From Dendrolimus kikuchii (lineage: Eukaryota > Arthropoda > Insecta > Lepidoptera > Lasiocampidae), in contig CM034409.1 of the NCBI GenBank assembly GCA_019925095.2, positions 7,319,001-7,383,000 of the forward strand: a stretch of DNA of 64,000 nt, written 5' to 3'. The position numbers were made by a program, and so were the translations under genes. A model generated the notes under the pieces. That model ran no database searches. It had not been told where the DNA came from and worked only from the letters and a program-made list of their open reading frames with translations. Within the stretch, counting starts at the first letter, position 1. Every line of letters begins with the position of its first letter. Below are positions 52,849-63,490 of this stretch, in pieces.

Positions 52849-53166
52849 TTTATTCAATTCTCCATTTAACATTTCGTAGTACATATATTTAGTTTAAGTA
52901 TTTGCTTACTTAAAAATCAAGTACGTACAAGCCGAGAAATTGTTGACGTTCAAAAACTGACCTCGAGACGGCATTACAGCCAATTTCTCCGGGATTAATA
53001 CACCGAGTGTCGGCCCAGGGCGTTTGAACAAAACAATCCCCCACAAAAATGAAGCGGGATGAACATTTTAAGCTGGTTGGTTTTAAAATATTAACTTTTT
53101 CTTTTTTGTTTCTTCTGCTTATTAAAAATGCTTAACCGAATAAAATCCCAGGATTGATAATTTTTA
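52849..53166. other. No gene recognised
   Basis: It includes a GC-richer patch (52950-53045) not shared with any repeat I found; no frame. Confidence 0.3.
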
Positions 53167-53476
53167 AGTTTTTTTTTATTGCAAGAGTTCAGCAGACAGG
53201 CAGACGGCCCACTCGATTGAAAGCGGTTCCATCGCCTATGGACATTTGCAACACCAAAGGTGCTACAAATGCGCTGCTGCTCTCTTAAGGGAGACTGGAT
53301 CTTGGTCACTAATGCCGGAACACAACTCAAGCTTGTTGTATACTTTAGACCAGGGGTGGTAGCCATCCAGTCGGGTAAATGCCCTACCACCTGGCTGTGG
53401 GTTGTTTGGTCGCCTCTTACGACAGGCCGCCCGGCCGCAGGAAATCGTATTCTTTCTCCGTTCCTGCACGGATAAA
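53167..53476 (-). mobile_element. S1 SINE-like element
   Basis: A full-length minus-strand copy from the poly(T) to CCTGCACGGATAAA. It lacks a few bases in the GTTATGGCGGC-type block. Confidence 0.85.
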
Positions 53477-53559
53477 AAAAATTCATTGGATAATTCAAAA
53501 TGTTAATGGTATTGTGAATTAACTTAAGCTAAAAGGACTAGGTCTATTAATCTATCTAG

Positions 53560-53690
53560 GGGCCATCCACAAATGACGTCACACGAGTTTCATAATTTTT
53601 TGACCCCGTCCTTGTTACAGCCGGTCAAGAATTCAAGAGAGACTGGAGACTTCTCCCTCCCGAGTGTGACATCACGTCTTTTCCAATTTT
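53560..53690. mobile_element. MITE-like fragment (GGGCCATCC family)
   Basis: GGGGCCATCCACAAATGACG, TCACACGAGTTTCATAATTT and TTTGACCCCGTCC, then GAGTGTGACATCACGTCTTT, resemble a MITE common in insects whose two halves carry TGACGTCA. The opposite terminus is not clear. Confidence 0.45.
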
Positions 53691-53749
53691 ACATCAATAA
53701 ATAATTAAATTAAAACAGCAGTTCCGTAATTTTTACTAATTAATTTTTA

Positions 53750-54262
53750 CTAGTGGTCGCCCGTGGTCAAAATTCGATCACAGATTTTTTTTTCACAGAT
53801 TTCGCAAAGTCTACACTGTTAATAAGACTTGAACAATAAACAAAAGAGAATATATGCGTGTATGTATCAAATACATGGTAATATATGTAATGTTTTTATA
53901 TTGATTTAATGTATTTTTATGCATAATTTAAAAAATAAATAAAAATAAAATAAAGCTAAATTAAATCGTCGCTTCTTCTCTATATAAACTACTAGCTGTG
54001 CCCGCGACGTCGTCCGCGTGGAATTTGTTTTCAAAACACCCCGATTTTGAAACATTCTTCATTGGTACTCCGCTCCTATTGGTCTTAGCGTGATGATATA
54101 TAAGCCTATAGCCTTTCTCGATAAACGGGCTATCTAACACTGAAAGAATTTTTCAATACAGACCAGTAGTTTCTGAGATTAGTGCGTTCAATCAAACAAA
54201 CAAACAAACTTTTCAGCTTTATATAAATAGTAAGTATAAGATAAGTGTGCGAAATTTTATTT
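53750..54262 (-). mobile_element. Helitron of the CTAGTGGTCGCCC family, split by another Helitron
   Basis: CTAGTGGTCGCCCGTGGTCA starts at 53750. The left part runs to TATATAAACTA (53991) and the right part resumes TAAGTGTGCGAAATTT (54242), matching the uninterrupted order at 30198-30220. The insert is 53992-54241. Confidence 0.75.
53992..54241 (-). mobile_element. Helitron (250 bp) inserted in another Helitron
   Basis: It starts CTAGCTGTGCCCGCGACGTC directly after A (53991) and ends AAGTATAAGA before T (54242). That is TC...CTAG on the minus strand, inserted exactly between A and T with no duplication. It contains TCATTGGTACTCCGCTCCTA and CTGAGATTAGTGCGTTC, as in 46035. Confidence 0.9.
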
Positions 54263-54284
54263 AAATGATTTTTTTTATAATTTA

Positions 54285-54400
54285 AACTATGCTTACACAG
54301 AATTGAAAATATTTTGAAGTTTTTCATTCATAGTTCAAATTTCGTGTTTTAAAGCTTAAATATATTAGACTTTGAAATGTGGCGTCACCAAATTTAGGAC
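54285..54400 (+). mobile_element. MITE-A fragment
   Basis: ATTTTGAAGTTTTTCATTCA, TAGTTCAAATTTCGTGTTTT, AAAGCTTAAATATATTAG and GAAATGTGGCGTCACCAAAT match the middle of MITE-A. Both ends are missing. Confidence 0.6.
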
Positions 54401-54504
54401 CCTCTCCCACGTATGCGTGAGAGAAAGTGAAGCCAGACAATACTGGTGCCGTAACGAGTTACGTAACGAAGCGGTTTACCCTCCCATAAGAAGTTATCAC
54501 TTCA

Positions 54505-54570
54505 AAAATTGAAATCACTCTCGTTTTTTTACAATCTAGGCCCAAGAATGTATGAAAGCGTATCCGTATC
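54505..54570 (-). repeat. Dispersed repeat shared with 1015-1082
   Basis: The complement of CGCTTTCATACATTCTTGGG, CCTAGATTGTAAAAAAACGA and GAGTGATTTC matches 1024-1078. It follows an ATCACTTCAAAAATTG motif resembling an FB/MITE-A end. Confidence 0.5.
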
Positions 54571-54857
54571 CTTTGTGCTACGTCTTATACTTACCAGTAT
54601 ATCTAGACACAAGTTAAGTTCACTGATTCTCCAAAAGTGGCCGCTTTACTGCTTCTGTCCTTTGTATGCCATTTGAATAAAACAAGCAGTAGCTGCGTGC
54701 GATTAAGATGAATATGCTGTGGTGTATGTGTGGAGTGACGGGAAAAAATCGCGCGTCCGCGAAGTCTTGATTTCCGTGATATGGTTGACAAATTACACCA
54801 ATATCGCCTATTCTGGTAAAGCCACGTATTTTTTCCGCATTTGTGCACTATCTCCAG

Positions 54858-55090
54858 ATCCCGGATGAGGTTACCGGAGGGCGTGTCAATTTCTCAATAG
54901 CCGGTCCTCCATTGTCCTTAATATTTACTGATGACGCGGGCGAGAGCGGAGATAAAGGAGATGTAAAGGACTTACGGGATAAGGTCGCCGCACCAGACAC
55001 GTTACAAACGATGCGGGCTTCGCAGCGGCATGCTCTTCTTCCTCGTGATCCTTCCTTCTCGTCTTGCGGTTCCTTCGATAAGTGGACCAG
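54858..55090 (+). CDS. Candidate internal exon, strand uncertain
   Basis: A pyrimidine-rich tract ending CTATCTCCAG precedes 54858, and an AG|GTAGGA donor follows 55090. Between them is an open frame reading IPDEVTGGRVNFSIAGPPLS, LIFTDDAGESGDKGDVKDLR and DKVAAPDTLQTM. The segment is GC-richer and unlike any repeat here. The minus strand is open too (105 codons, 54848-55165) and has a good donor (CCC|GTAAGT near 54980), so strand and even coding status are unsure. No family recognised. Confidence 0.25.
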
Positions 55091-55854
55091 GTAGGACGGT
55101 ACAGCAGGCCACCTTCCAGCGAGCGGGGTGATGAAAACGAGTGTAAAATTCGGCACAACACACAAAACGCGGCGAGGTTTGTGCGGAAGCAGCAGTGCGT
55201 TCAGCGGTCGGACGTAGACTATGTCACATTACATAGTGACAGATGCAGTGAAAGAAAAAAACGAGACAAAGAGGCGGTGCCCGAATAGGTCGGCGTTTAC
55301 ATTTACATTAACACGATCGAAGCCTCGGGCAAAAGTTAGTAGTGAATATTTGTCATATCTACGGAATCTTGCAAAGTGCGGCATCGTATACAACTTTACA
55401 CAACTTACAATTCCGATCAGTAGTTGTAGTTTTTCCAGAAAAATGCAGAACGAGTTCCGAATGCAAATAATCTATATTGAATGTTATTCGCAAGCAGACA
55501 TGGCAACTCTGTCATGTCTGCTTGCTATGCATTCTTAGCACTGTTCCGCTGACACGATTCGTACACCGTCGCGCGCTACTAAAATTGGTCTACTGCGTAA
55601 GTATCGGGATGAATTATTAGTAGTGTAAAATTGTGTATACTTAAATAAGACGTATGTTTCATGACGTAAGACGGATGTTTCATTGTTGCAATCAACCTTT
55701 GCTAGTAATTATGAAATTATGAAAAAAATATGAAATATTCGCTTCGCTTAGGTCCGCTATATGAGAAATTTTCTCATACTTAACAGAAATCTAAGCTCAT
55801 CTTTAACATCATATGGTATTTTATGGTAAGAAAAAAAATACTGAAATTACTAAA
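55091..55854. other. GC-richer then AT-rich sequence, nothing recognised
   Basis: 55091-55310 continues the GC-richer patch, with CpG dinucleotides and short open stretches on the plus strand. It could be promoter or UTR sequence. The remainder shows no repeat. Confidence 0.25.
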
Positions 55855-55950
55855 TCCTAGCTAATATTATAAATGCGAAAGCAATTCTGTCCGTCTGTCT
55901 GTCTGTTCTGTTTCATGGAAAAACTACTGGACTGATTTGGCTGGAACTTA

Positions 55951-55989
<39 letters not shown>

Positions 55990-56547
55990 CGATGCCGAGG
56001 ATGAACATTGGATACTTTTTACCCGGAAAATTATCCCAAGTTTGTGGGATAAAAATATATTCGTCTCTCTGTTTGTTATGCTTTTACGGAAAAACTACTG
56101 GATTGATTTGGCTGAAATTCGGTATATATGTAACTTCAATACTGAGGATGGACAAGGGATCCTTTTCACTCCGGATAATGGGACAAGTTTGGGGATAGAT
56201 GTATTTAAAGATTGTCCCAGAAAGTAGGATATGTTTTTATTTTGTGATTTGCCATTTTCGTCATTTTGGTTAATTTGGTAATTTTTTCGATTTGGTCGAT
56301 GTGGTCGATATGATTGATGTGGTCGATGTGGTCGATTTGGTCGATTTGGTCATTTTAGTGTACATATTAATTTGGTTTAATACCAAAAATTTGCATAGAT
56401 ACTTATCATCCGGGAGATGGGATACTTTGCGATATAAAATGAAGTGAATCTTCCGGGGCAAATAGCAGTAACATAAAATTTAATACAATGTAACCTCTTT
56501 AAACAAGAGGCACGCACTAGAGGTTGACCCGCTGGGTATAAACACTA
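55855..56547 (+). mobile_element. Helitron (693 bp) with duplicated 5' unit and minisatellite
   Basis: TC (55855) follows an A, and CTAG (56544-56547) precedes a T. The 5' unit (AAACTACTGGACTGATTTGG, GATGCCGAGGATGAACATTG) is repeated about 165 bp later in diverged form (AAACTACTGGATTGATTTGG, ACTGAGGATGGACAAGG). An (AT)n run (55953-55986) and a 9-bp minisatellite (56240-56360) are internal. Same family as 26040. Confidence 0.75.
56240..56360. repeat. 9-bp minisatellite (GATTTGGTC-type units)
   Basis: Units such as GATTTGGTC, GATGTGGTC and GATATGATT recur about 12 times inside the Helitron. The first units (GCCATTTTCGTCATTT) match the complement of the array in the copy at 26040, but later units differ. 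Confidence 0.85.
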
Positions 56548-56841
56548 GTTATTTATAAATGAAAGAAATAAAATTTGTTAATTGTTTTAATTATTGAAAA
56601 TCTCCATTTAATCTTAATCTCAGCATAAAATCTTGAATATTTTATTTTGCCTTCAATTTGGAACACGAGAAACGTTTGATACTGATGGATTTAGTGTGGG
56701 CGTTGTTATTAATAGGGGTTCAGTAGTTTAGTACTGTTGCTTAATGGTTTAAATCTAATTTGATATTAAGGTTAAGGGTCGTAGGAACTGCCTGTAATCG
56801 AGTTAGTTGAATTATTTTAGTACTAACGTTAAATACTAGAT
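56548..56841. other. No gene recognised
   Basis: AT-rich; nothing recognised. Confidence 0.3.
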
Positions 56842-57060
56842 CTTCTTTATTGCATGAGTTCAGCAGACAGGCCGACGGACGGGTCACCTGATGAAAAGCG
56901 GTTACCATCATCTATGGACATTTGTAACACCATAGGTGCTACTACTGTGCTGCCGCTTTCTAAAGGGAGACTAGAACCTGGCCACTAATTTCGGGAACAT
57001 AACTTAAGGAGGCATATGGTTGACCATGGATGGTAGGCATCGAAACCGCAGCTTTTATGT
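56842..57060 (-). mobile_element. S1 copy, diverged and truncated
   Basis: The minus-strand tail part (GCATGAGTTCAGCAGACAGG, AAAGCGGTTACCATCATCTA, ACACCATAGGTGCTACTACT) continues to about 57040. The head is missing and divergence is higher than in other copies. Confidence 0.65.
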
Positions 57061-57163
57061 ATGCATTTTACCCGGAAAGTCTTGAACATGTAGCATCTAG
57101 TCTATATCTTACCAACCGTTCATTTGCCTTACTATTCGTTAAAATTTGACATAATTCAGTCAG

Positions 57164-57391
57164 TGTGAACCTGAAGTAGAGGAGACTCCCTTGCAGATAG
57201 TGTTTGATTGTCCGCTTATTGCGGTTGAAAGGTACAACGTCGAGTGTACTCTCAAAACGGGCATCACGCGAGAAAATATACGCGTCGTTCTCGGGAAACG
57301 GCTATCCTAGGACTTTATTAGTTTCGCAAAAAGAATCATTTTAAAAACAGTCAATAAGAACCGTTCTATCAATAACGCTGCAGGCGTGTGA
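57164..57391 (+). pseudogene. LINE C-terminal zinc-knuckle region
   Basis: It reads CEPEVEETPLQIVFDCPLIA, VERYNVECTLKTGITRENI, RVVLGKRLS, a TAG stop (57308), then DFISFAKRIILKTVNKNRSI. The EETPLQIVFDCP...RY pattern is the end of the C-terminal zinc knuckle of R1/jockey-type non-LTR ORF2 (usual E-x-P-x-H-x-x-x-x-C-P); the histidine is replaced by Q here. A dead fragment in an AT-rich context. Confidence 0.65.
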
Positions 57392-57615
57392 TTAGCATAT
57401 GCAGCCGCTAGCATTTATGTGATATAGTATTAAATATAATAATAGTTGTTATACAATAGCCATAAGGAGTTTCGTGTATATAGACAGATAAATAGATACA
57501 AAGAATTGTATTAAGCAAACTTTGTAATAGAAAATAATTATTTTGAAAAAAGATAAGGAAAAGAAAATACATAAATAAAAGACACCCAACCCTTTCCCTA
57601 ATAAAATAAAAAACT

Positions 57616-57653
57616 CAAAATTCAACCTATGGCTTACCATAGGTTAAATTTTG
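57616..57653. repeat. Short perfect-type stem-loop
   Basis: CAAAATTCAACCTATGG (57616-57632), loop CTTA, CCATAGGTTAAATTTTG (57637-57653): 16 of 17 pairs. Followed by T-rich sequence and an (AT)n run at 57672-57714. Function unknown. Confidence 0.6.
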
Positions 57654-57668
57654 TCATATTTTTTTATG

Positions 57669-57719
<51 letters not shown>

Positions 57720-57734
57720 TTTACTCGCCTTAGC

Positions 57735-58130
57735 GAGTGAATGAATACTAAGATATAGAAACTGGCCATTAACCTAAGCATAATTCAGTATATAATTACT
57801 TGACCTCACCGACTGACTGGCATATCAAGGCACCACTCAAACTACAGGAGTTAAGACTGCGAAAATTTACATGCGGGTCCTTCCTATACTCTAGGTAACT
57901 AACTAAGATAGGATTTTTAAAAATTCAACTCCAAGGTGAAAGAAAGAGATAAAAGTTTATATAAAAATCCGTCATTATCAAAGTAAGAAGCATGAAATTT
58001 TTGACACCTGCTTTTGGTTCGAAAATAGTGCCCACGTATATTGGTGTATTTGCAAATGCCACCGCTATTTTTGACTACTAAAACTATGACTATTTTCAAT
58101 CTACGTGAGCGAAGCCGCGTGTTATAGACA
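57735..58130 (+). mobile_element. Helitron copy (same family as 24850)
   Basis: It begins near GAGTGAATGAATACTAAG and ends ATTTTCAATCTACGTGAGCG, AAGCCGCGTGTTATAGAC. The end matches the complement of 24850-24890, but the terminal CTAG is lost. The 113-codon minus-strand frame across it is incidental. Confidence 0.5.
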
Positions 58131-58407
58131 TCCCATATCCATATAATAATACACACGTATAAGATCGGCGGGCGCATCGATGACTTACTCACACTCAAAC
58201 TGGCAATTACGCTAATAAGACGTCTATCATAAGTTAATCGATGTAACGATATATCCAAATAAATAATAATTAACCAAGAAGTCTGTAACTCGCGGGCAGC
58301 GCCTACTTATAGATACAAATAATGTGAAAACCTACTCATCATGTTGACTGATGTGTAAAATTTGCTGATACAGTTTGGATTAGCGGTATCGAATATGTGT
58401 GATTTGA
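58131..58407. other. No gene recognised
   Basis: Nothing recognised. Confidence 0.3.
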
Positions 58408-58560
58408 TGGAGGCTGGAACCAAAAATCAGCGCTGTGACAGTTCTTGACACGGTATAATTCTTTTAGTTACCAGCCTCATTGTCGTGAATGTACCGTACA
58501 TTTGTTTTTATAAAATATTTATGTTTTACCTACAAGTAATGTTAATTTAACTCATTTTAG
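58408..58560 (+). mobile_element. LINE 3' UTR (GGAGGCTGGAACTGAAAATC family)
   Basis: GATGGAGGCTGGAACCAAAA, ATCAGCGCTGTGACAG, CAGCCTCATTGTCGTGAATG and TTTATGTTTTACCTACAAGT match 31676-31880 with an internal deletion. Confidence 0.6.
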
Positions 58561-58721
58561 TGTGAATTAGTAGAATATGTATTCATTCTCCACATTAAAT
58601 GTTTTCTTCCTTTCTATCGCTTTATGATACGGTTCTTTCCGCTACCACATATGCCAATAAGTGTTTGCCTCTACGGTGCTACACTGCTACGAACTATAGT
58701 ACAAAGGCTATTCTTAGCTTA

Positions 58722-58897
58722 ACGACACACCTGCGGAGCGTTCGGCGGTGGAAAATTCGGTTAAATACGCTCGCAATGTTTTTTAAATAATCTATCACAC
58801 ATCAGCGGAAATTTCGCTACGTTTCGCCGCGATACAGATTAGGGCCGATCCTTCAGTCGCTGAACTTCCCGCGCGGCACGTTCCGCAGGTGTGTCGC
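58722..58897. mobile_element. Short terminal-inverted-repeat element (candidate)
   Basis: The left end ACGACACACCTGCGGAGCGT and the right end, whose complement is GCGACACACCTGCGGAACGT, match for about 22 of 26 bp across 176 bp. Flanks give no clear duplication. The interior includes TTTCGCTACGTTTCGCCGCG. Superfamily unknown. Confidence 0.5.
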
Positions 58898-59467
58898 TAC
58901 ACTTACGCGTACGAAGCCACGAGCAACAGTTAGTACAATATAAGTCACGTTTTCTTCCTTGTACTATTTACATTATAATTTCTGAAAACTTTGATAACGT
59001 GTCAAAATAAATAAAATTTCTTTCTTTTGAATTAAATTACCATTTCCTGATCGTATTCCTTTATCTCACGAATAAAGCTCAAAAATACAAATTTTGAATT
59101 TCCACATTTCAATTTCATACTCCAATACATGGCTGAAATGTAATAAGAATGGAAAAATCGCAAGAAATCGCACGTAGTTCGGAACCGTTCTATCCTATCC
59201 GAGATATTCTATTGGCATCCGTTGAATAATAATAATCGGTATGCATTTATATGAATTCCTTAGTGTGAGGCTCGTCTCGATTCTTCGTCGGGTATCGAGC
59301 CTCTTTGAACATGGCTCGAATACTGAATTGGAGTAGGAATGTGACGGTGTCATACTACATAATTATCGTTCTTTATAAAATCTTTATGGTAGAGTATAAA
59401 ATCTACACCAATAAAGGTCATTGAAAAGCCTTACTTGTAAAATTCTCGCTAAGCATTGTTTAAAGTA
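58898..59467. other. No gene recognised
   Basis: AT-rich; nothing recognised. Confidence 0.3.
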
Positions 59468-59765
59468 GTCGTGGTAGCGTAATGGCTAGCACACGCGTCC
59501 CAAACTCAAAGGGCGCGGGTTCTATCCGGGCCGGAACGCATGCACCACTTAGGCAGTTTTCTGATCTAATGTGCATATTGTTAGGATTACCACGTGTTAA
59601 AAACGGTGAAGGAGAACATCCTGATGCAACCTGTACATCGACATAACCGATGTGTCAAACCAGCCAAGCCGCCTTGGTCAAGCGTGGCGGGTATACTGTC
59701 CATTCCCTATAATGGTAGGCCAGAGCCCAGCAGTCGGCCATTTATGGGCTAATATTATATTTTAT
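59468..59765 (+). mobile_element. S2 tRNA-derived SINE
   Basis: The A box TAGCGTAATGG is intact; the B box is GGTTCTATCC (59518-59527), altered at a key position. Body and TATATTTTATATAT tail match the other S2 copies. Confidence 0.85.
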
Positions 59766-59834
59766 ATATTGTTTAACCAATATTTGTTGCAATAAATTTA
59801 TTGGTCGCCTGTAGGTATATGTAATCATTATAAT

Positions 59835-60195
59835 TATTAATACGTGAAGCAAAAACTTTGTACCCCTTTTTACGAAAATTGCGTGGCCGGAGGAGTATGA
59901 AATTTCGCACACTTTAGTTTATATAGAGAAGGAGTGCAGAATGCTAATATTTTTTTTAAATTAAGTATGCATAAAAACTGCATTATATAAAAAAAAACAT
60001 TACACACACTACCATGTATTTGACACACACACGCATATATACTCTTTTGTTTATTGTTAAAGTGAAATTAACAGTGTAGCCTTGGCAAAATCTCTGATTA
60101 TAGAAGTATAGTATTTGACAATAGAATCTTAATAATGTTCAAACTTATAATTTAAATCAATTATGGTCGAATTTCGACCACTGGGCGACCCCTAG
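59835..60195 (+). mobile_element. Helitron of the CTAGTGGTCGCCC family
   Basis: It starts TTAATACGTGAAGCAAAAAC and ends CTGGGCGACCCCTAG before a T (CTAG 60192-60195). It is the most complete copy of this family in the window. Confidence 0.7.
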
Positions 60196-60221
60196 TTTAT
60201 ATTATTATAATCTATTTAATT

Positions 60222-60620
60222 TTAGAGTAGACTTTGGATGCGTTTTTTGGTTCCGGATCAAATTGAGTTTTTTTGTTTGATAAAATAAAATGTGTTTAAA
60301 TAAAAATGCATTCATTAAATATACCTAATTGGTTATACCTAATGGTACCTATTGGTATTTGGTTAAGCCAAATCATAATTTGCAGTAAACCTGCGAAAAA
60401 TCGAAATGTGTGCTAGGACACATAGTAGAAGTGAAACTTCAACGAACAAGTGGAAAAACGAATCGCAACGGTCAGATGCCGTAAATTACACCTGTATACA
60501 ACTACATTTATGCAAGAATAAATATTTCATTTCACAAGTGGCAAAACCAATCGCAACAAAATTTTAACTTGAAGTTTTACGGGCAGGTTTTCAAATTGAA
60601 CAAGTACATTAACAATCTGT
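60222..60620 (+). mobile_element. FB foldback element, copy 4 (both ends truncated)
   Basis: The left arm begins at TTTAGAGTAGACTTTGGATG and the right arm ends just after AACAATCTG. The left arm carries a 60-bp foreign segment (about 60470-60533, TCAGATGCCGTAAATTACAC onward) between CGCAACGG and ACAAGTGGC. It contains GAAGTGAAACTTC near 60429. Confidence 0.65.
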
Positions 60621-60871
60621 ACACATACAAAAGCTGATTTAAGACATAAGACAATATGAACAATGTAAACAATGTAGCCCTCAGTAAGTTGTTTATATTA
60701 GATACCTACACGGGAGTTGGTCAGACGCAACATTGTTGGTTCATAATTGTGACCCAGGAACTTCTCAGTACCCATCGTCTTTGGTGGATCACTGTTTCGG
60801 GACATGGTTTAATTGGGCTATTTAACCTACATAAAAAAAAGAAGTCTGTATGATTATATTTTATCCATATT
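60621..60871. other. No gene recognised
   Basis: A 65-codon frame with NVNNVALSKLF and related residues was not recognised. Confidence 0.25.
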
Positions 60872-61254
60872 CTAGCGGTCTCGGCAGATGTTACCCTGCC
60901 CTGAAATCTAGAACCCGATTCCAGCGCCACCTAATCGGTCTAATTATAAATTTAAACCCATTTAGACCCACTCAAGCACACATGAAATTCCGTCAAAATC
61001 GTAGAACCCGATTCCAGGACCCGGTATTTTATTTAGATTGATGGGTTACATTATTGAAGTTTTAGTAGGGATTCCTAATTTTTATATAGCCTATATTAAT
61101 CAGGGATGATGTAGCATTCGAATAAGTAAAGAATTTTTGAAATAATTTCAGTAGTTTTTGAGTATATTCGTTATAAACAAACTAAAATATTCATTCATTC
61201 ATTCAAAAATACAAATATTTTCCCTTTATAATACATTACTAGTATTAGTATAGA
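60872..61254 (-). mobile_element. Chimeric Helitron
   Basis: The left (3') part, CTAGCGGTCTCGGCAGATGT and CGATTCCAGCGCCACC, matches the family at 27515. The right (5') part, ATTGAAGTTTTAGTAGGGAT, TCAGTAGTTTTTGAGTATAT and ATTAGTATAGA, matches the family at 42620. The switch is near 61010-61035. Confidence 0.65.
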
Positions 61255-62352
61255 CGATAGCGGCTAAGTTTGTTGTTAATACTTGATACGTAATTCCAAA
61301 TATCTAAAATCTCATAACATTGAATTCAAAATAGTATCGGCTCATGAACACTTCGTTGGTGGGATAAATTAGAACTATCGTATAAAATAGATTTATAAAA
61401 AATTAAATTTTATGTTTAAAACCAAAGGTTATTTTGTACGTTTAAACTGTTTAGTGAAGTATTATAATATAATAAGTATAACATATAAAGAAGGAACGTA
61501 CGTAATAATGTAAATGTGAAAATATGTTATGTTAAAAATATAAAAAAAAAACTTAAAAGTTGGGTGTAATTTTAATTGAAGCCACAACCACTGTACACTC
61601 CATTCATTCCATTAGTTCGCTCTTTTCTGTTTCGTATTCAAAATCCCCCCCTCTACCCGCTTCTCTTAAAAAAATAGACGTTGTAAACCCCGCTCGCTAC
61701 GCACGCATACGAAATAAAGGTTTCTACCCAAAAAATATTTAAATAAAAGCTCAATTTAATCCACCCGCGCCGCAACCTGTGTAAAACTTTAAAGTAATCA
61801 AATTAGAAGATGTGAAAGTGCGTGATCTGGTGCCTGCTCATTGAAACTATCGAAGGACACTGCAGATTGTGCAAGGCGCGTACCCTTTTATCTTACAACT
61901 ACATTTACATTTTCCATTTTATGTATTGCATTATTACAGCAAATAGTAGTTTTAACATAAATATATAGGTATGTTGATATTTATTTTCAAATCACAAATT
62001 GCATGTTTGCTTATGTGTACCTGAATTTAGTGTAATCAATAGATATATTATCAACTTAGCACAAAAGATATATGTCCGTATTGCGAAACTACCTTCAGCT
62101 TCCCTAAGATTACTCACGTTTTGCCTAGAGAGCCTATTTTCGCATATTAATTAAGATAATATTGCTGATCGCGGCCTTAAGTAATTGAAATTACGAACTA
62201 AGCTGAACAACGTAGTTTCGTGTGTTTGCCCCGAACAAACAAGGTTAAACATTACCTAACATTTGTGTTCAGAGATTATAGTGGATATAGGATATCGTTT
62301 ATTGGAGTCAGGTGTATTATCGATGATCTTAGTTGAAAGGTATAGAAAATAT
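61255..62352. other. No gene recognised
   Basis: AT-rich. A 60-codon frame (61560-61742) has no recognised domain. Confidence 0.3.
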
Positions 62353-63074
62353 TGTTACGACCAAATTCCGACAAAGGAAAAAAATTCACACCTGTGTCTG
62401 TAGAAACACATATTATTACCTTCCCGCATTTGGACTTCTTTTGTTTACTTTATGTTTAAAAATTGTAATTAGAAAAACAGCCTATTGTGTATTGTAATAC
62501 TTTATGGTAGGCATTAACCAGGTATACAATGCAAAAGTGGATGGATGCAGAAGTCGTGGAAGGCCACGACACACCTTCCATGATCAAATTGATCGTGTAC
62601 TAGCAGAAGGTGATGTTAGGAGCCTTAAGAACAGACGAGCGTGCATGACAAGAGTTATGAATGTCAAAGAAGCAAGTGAGGTGTGTAAGAATAAGCCTAA
62701 ATGGCGCTCTGTTGTTCGTGCCTACCCCGCAAGGGTACTGGCGTGAAGTTATGTATGTATGTATGTATGTATTAACCAGGTGTGATTCTTTGATTATTGT
62801 TATGTGTCGAAACATATTGTATTTGTACAGGATAAAAGGAATGCCCGAACGGAGGGCTGAGGCAGTCAAGCGACGATCACGATACGAGCAAGACGTGTAT
62901 ACATTCGATAAGCTATATAGTGACGGACATTGCGCGTGTTATTGAATCGTGCATCACGTTTGCATTGGTTGCATCCAGTTATATTTGTACCTGTGTTATA
63001 CGTGTTTGTATAGTTCTAATAAATGCTATAGTAATTCCAACGGCAGTTTAATTCGAGTCCCATAACTCGTAACA
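62353..63074 (+). mobile_element. LTR-1 solo LTR split by RTE-a
   Basis: It starts TGTTACGACCAAATTCCGAC and ends CCCATAACTCGTAACA. It matches LTR-1 at 28668 and 51346 once the 62524-62770 insert and one duplication copy are removed, leaving about 464 bp. Flanks are ATAT/ATAC. AATAAA is near 63021. Confidence 0.85.
62524..62770 (+). pseudogene. RTE-a 3' end with 11-bp target duplication
   Basis: It is flanked by ATTAACCAGGT on both sides (62513-62523 and 62771-62781). It encodes YNAKVDGCRSRGRPRHTFHD, DRVLAEGDVRSLKNRRACM and KPKWRSVVRAYPARVLA, then a (TATG)n tail. The duplication proves that a heavily 5'-truncated RTE-a transcript integrated into the LTR. Confidence 0.9.
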
Positions 63075-63129
63075 ATACAATAATATTCACATTGGTGGCT
63101 TAAAAGCCACATTTTGTGTGCAAAAGTTA

Positions 63130-63490
63130 ATTTTATAGTACATACATATTGTCACGCCTATTTCCCATTGGGGTAGGCAGAGACGATCTCCACCTGCTAC
63201 GTTCCGACAAACAGTTTTCGCTTCATCAACTTTCATTAATCTTTTCATACATATACGCTTATTTAAACTGCTTTTTATCTAACCTTTTTTAAAATATCTT
63301 CAATTTGATCATGGTGAGTACGTCTCGGTCTACCGGCTACGACTCTACCAGTCACATTCCTGTCATACGCTTATTTTGTGATTCTGCTTTCATTCATTTT
63401 GTCTACATGTCCAAACCACCTTAACATTTCTTTTTAAACTCTTGTCACTACATCTTCTTTCGATCCACAACGAGTCCTTATCAAACTGTT
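63130..63490 (-). pseudogene. RTE-b LINE C-terminal tail
   Basis: The minus-strand reading has HFGHVD-like, DRTGRVVAGRPRRTHHDQI-like and a short (TATG)n tail at the 63140 end, parallel to 18922-19215. It starts near 63490 and is interrupted by stops. Confidence 0.6.
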
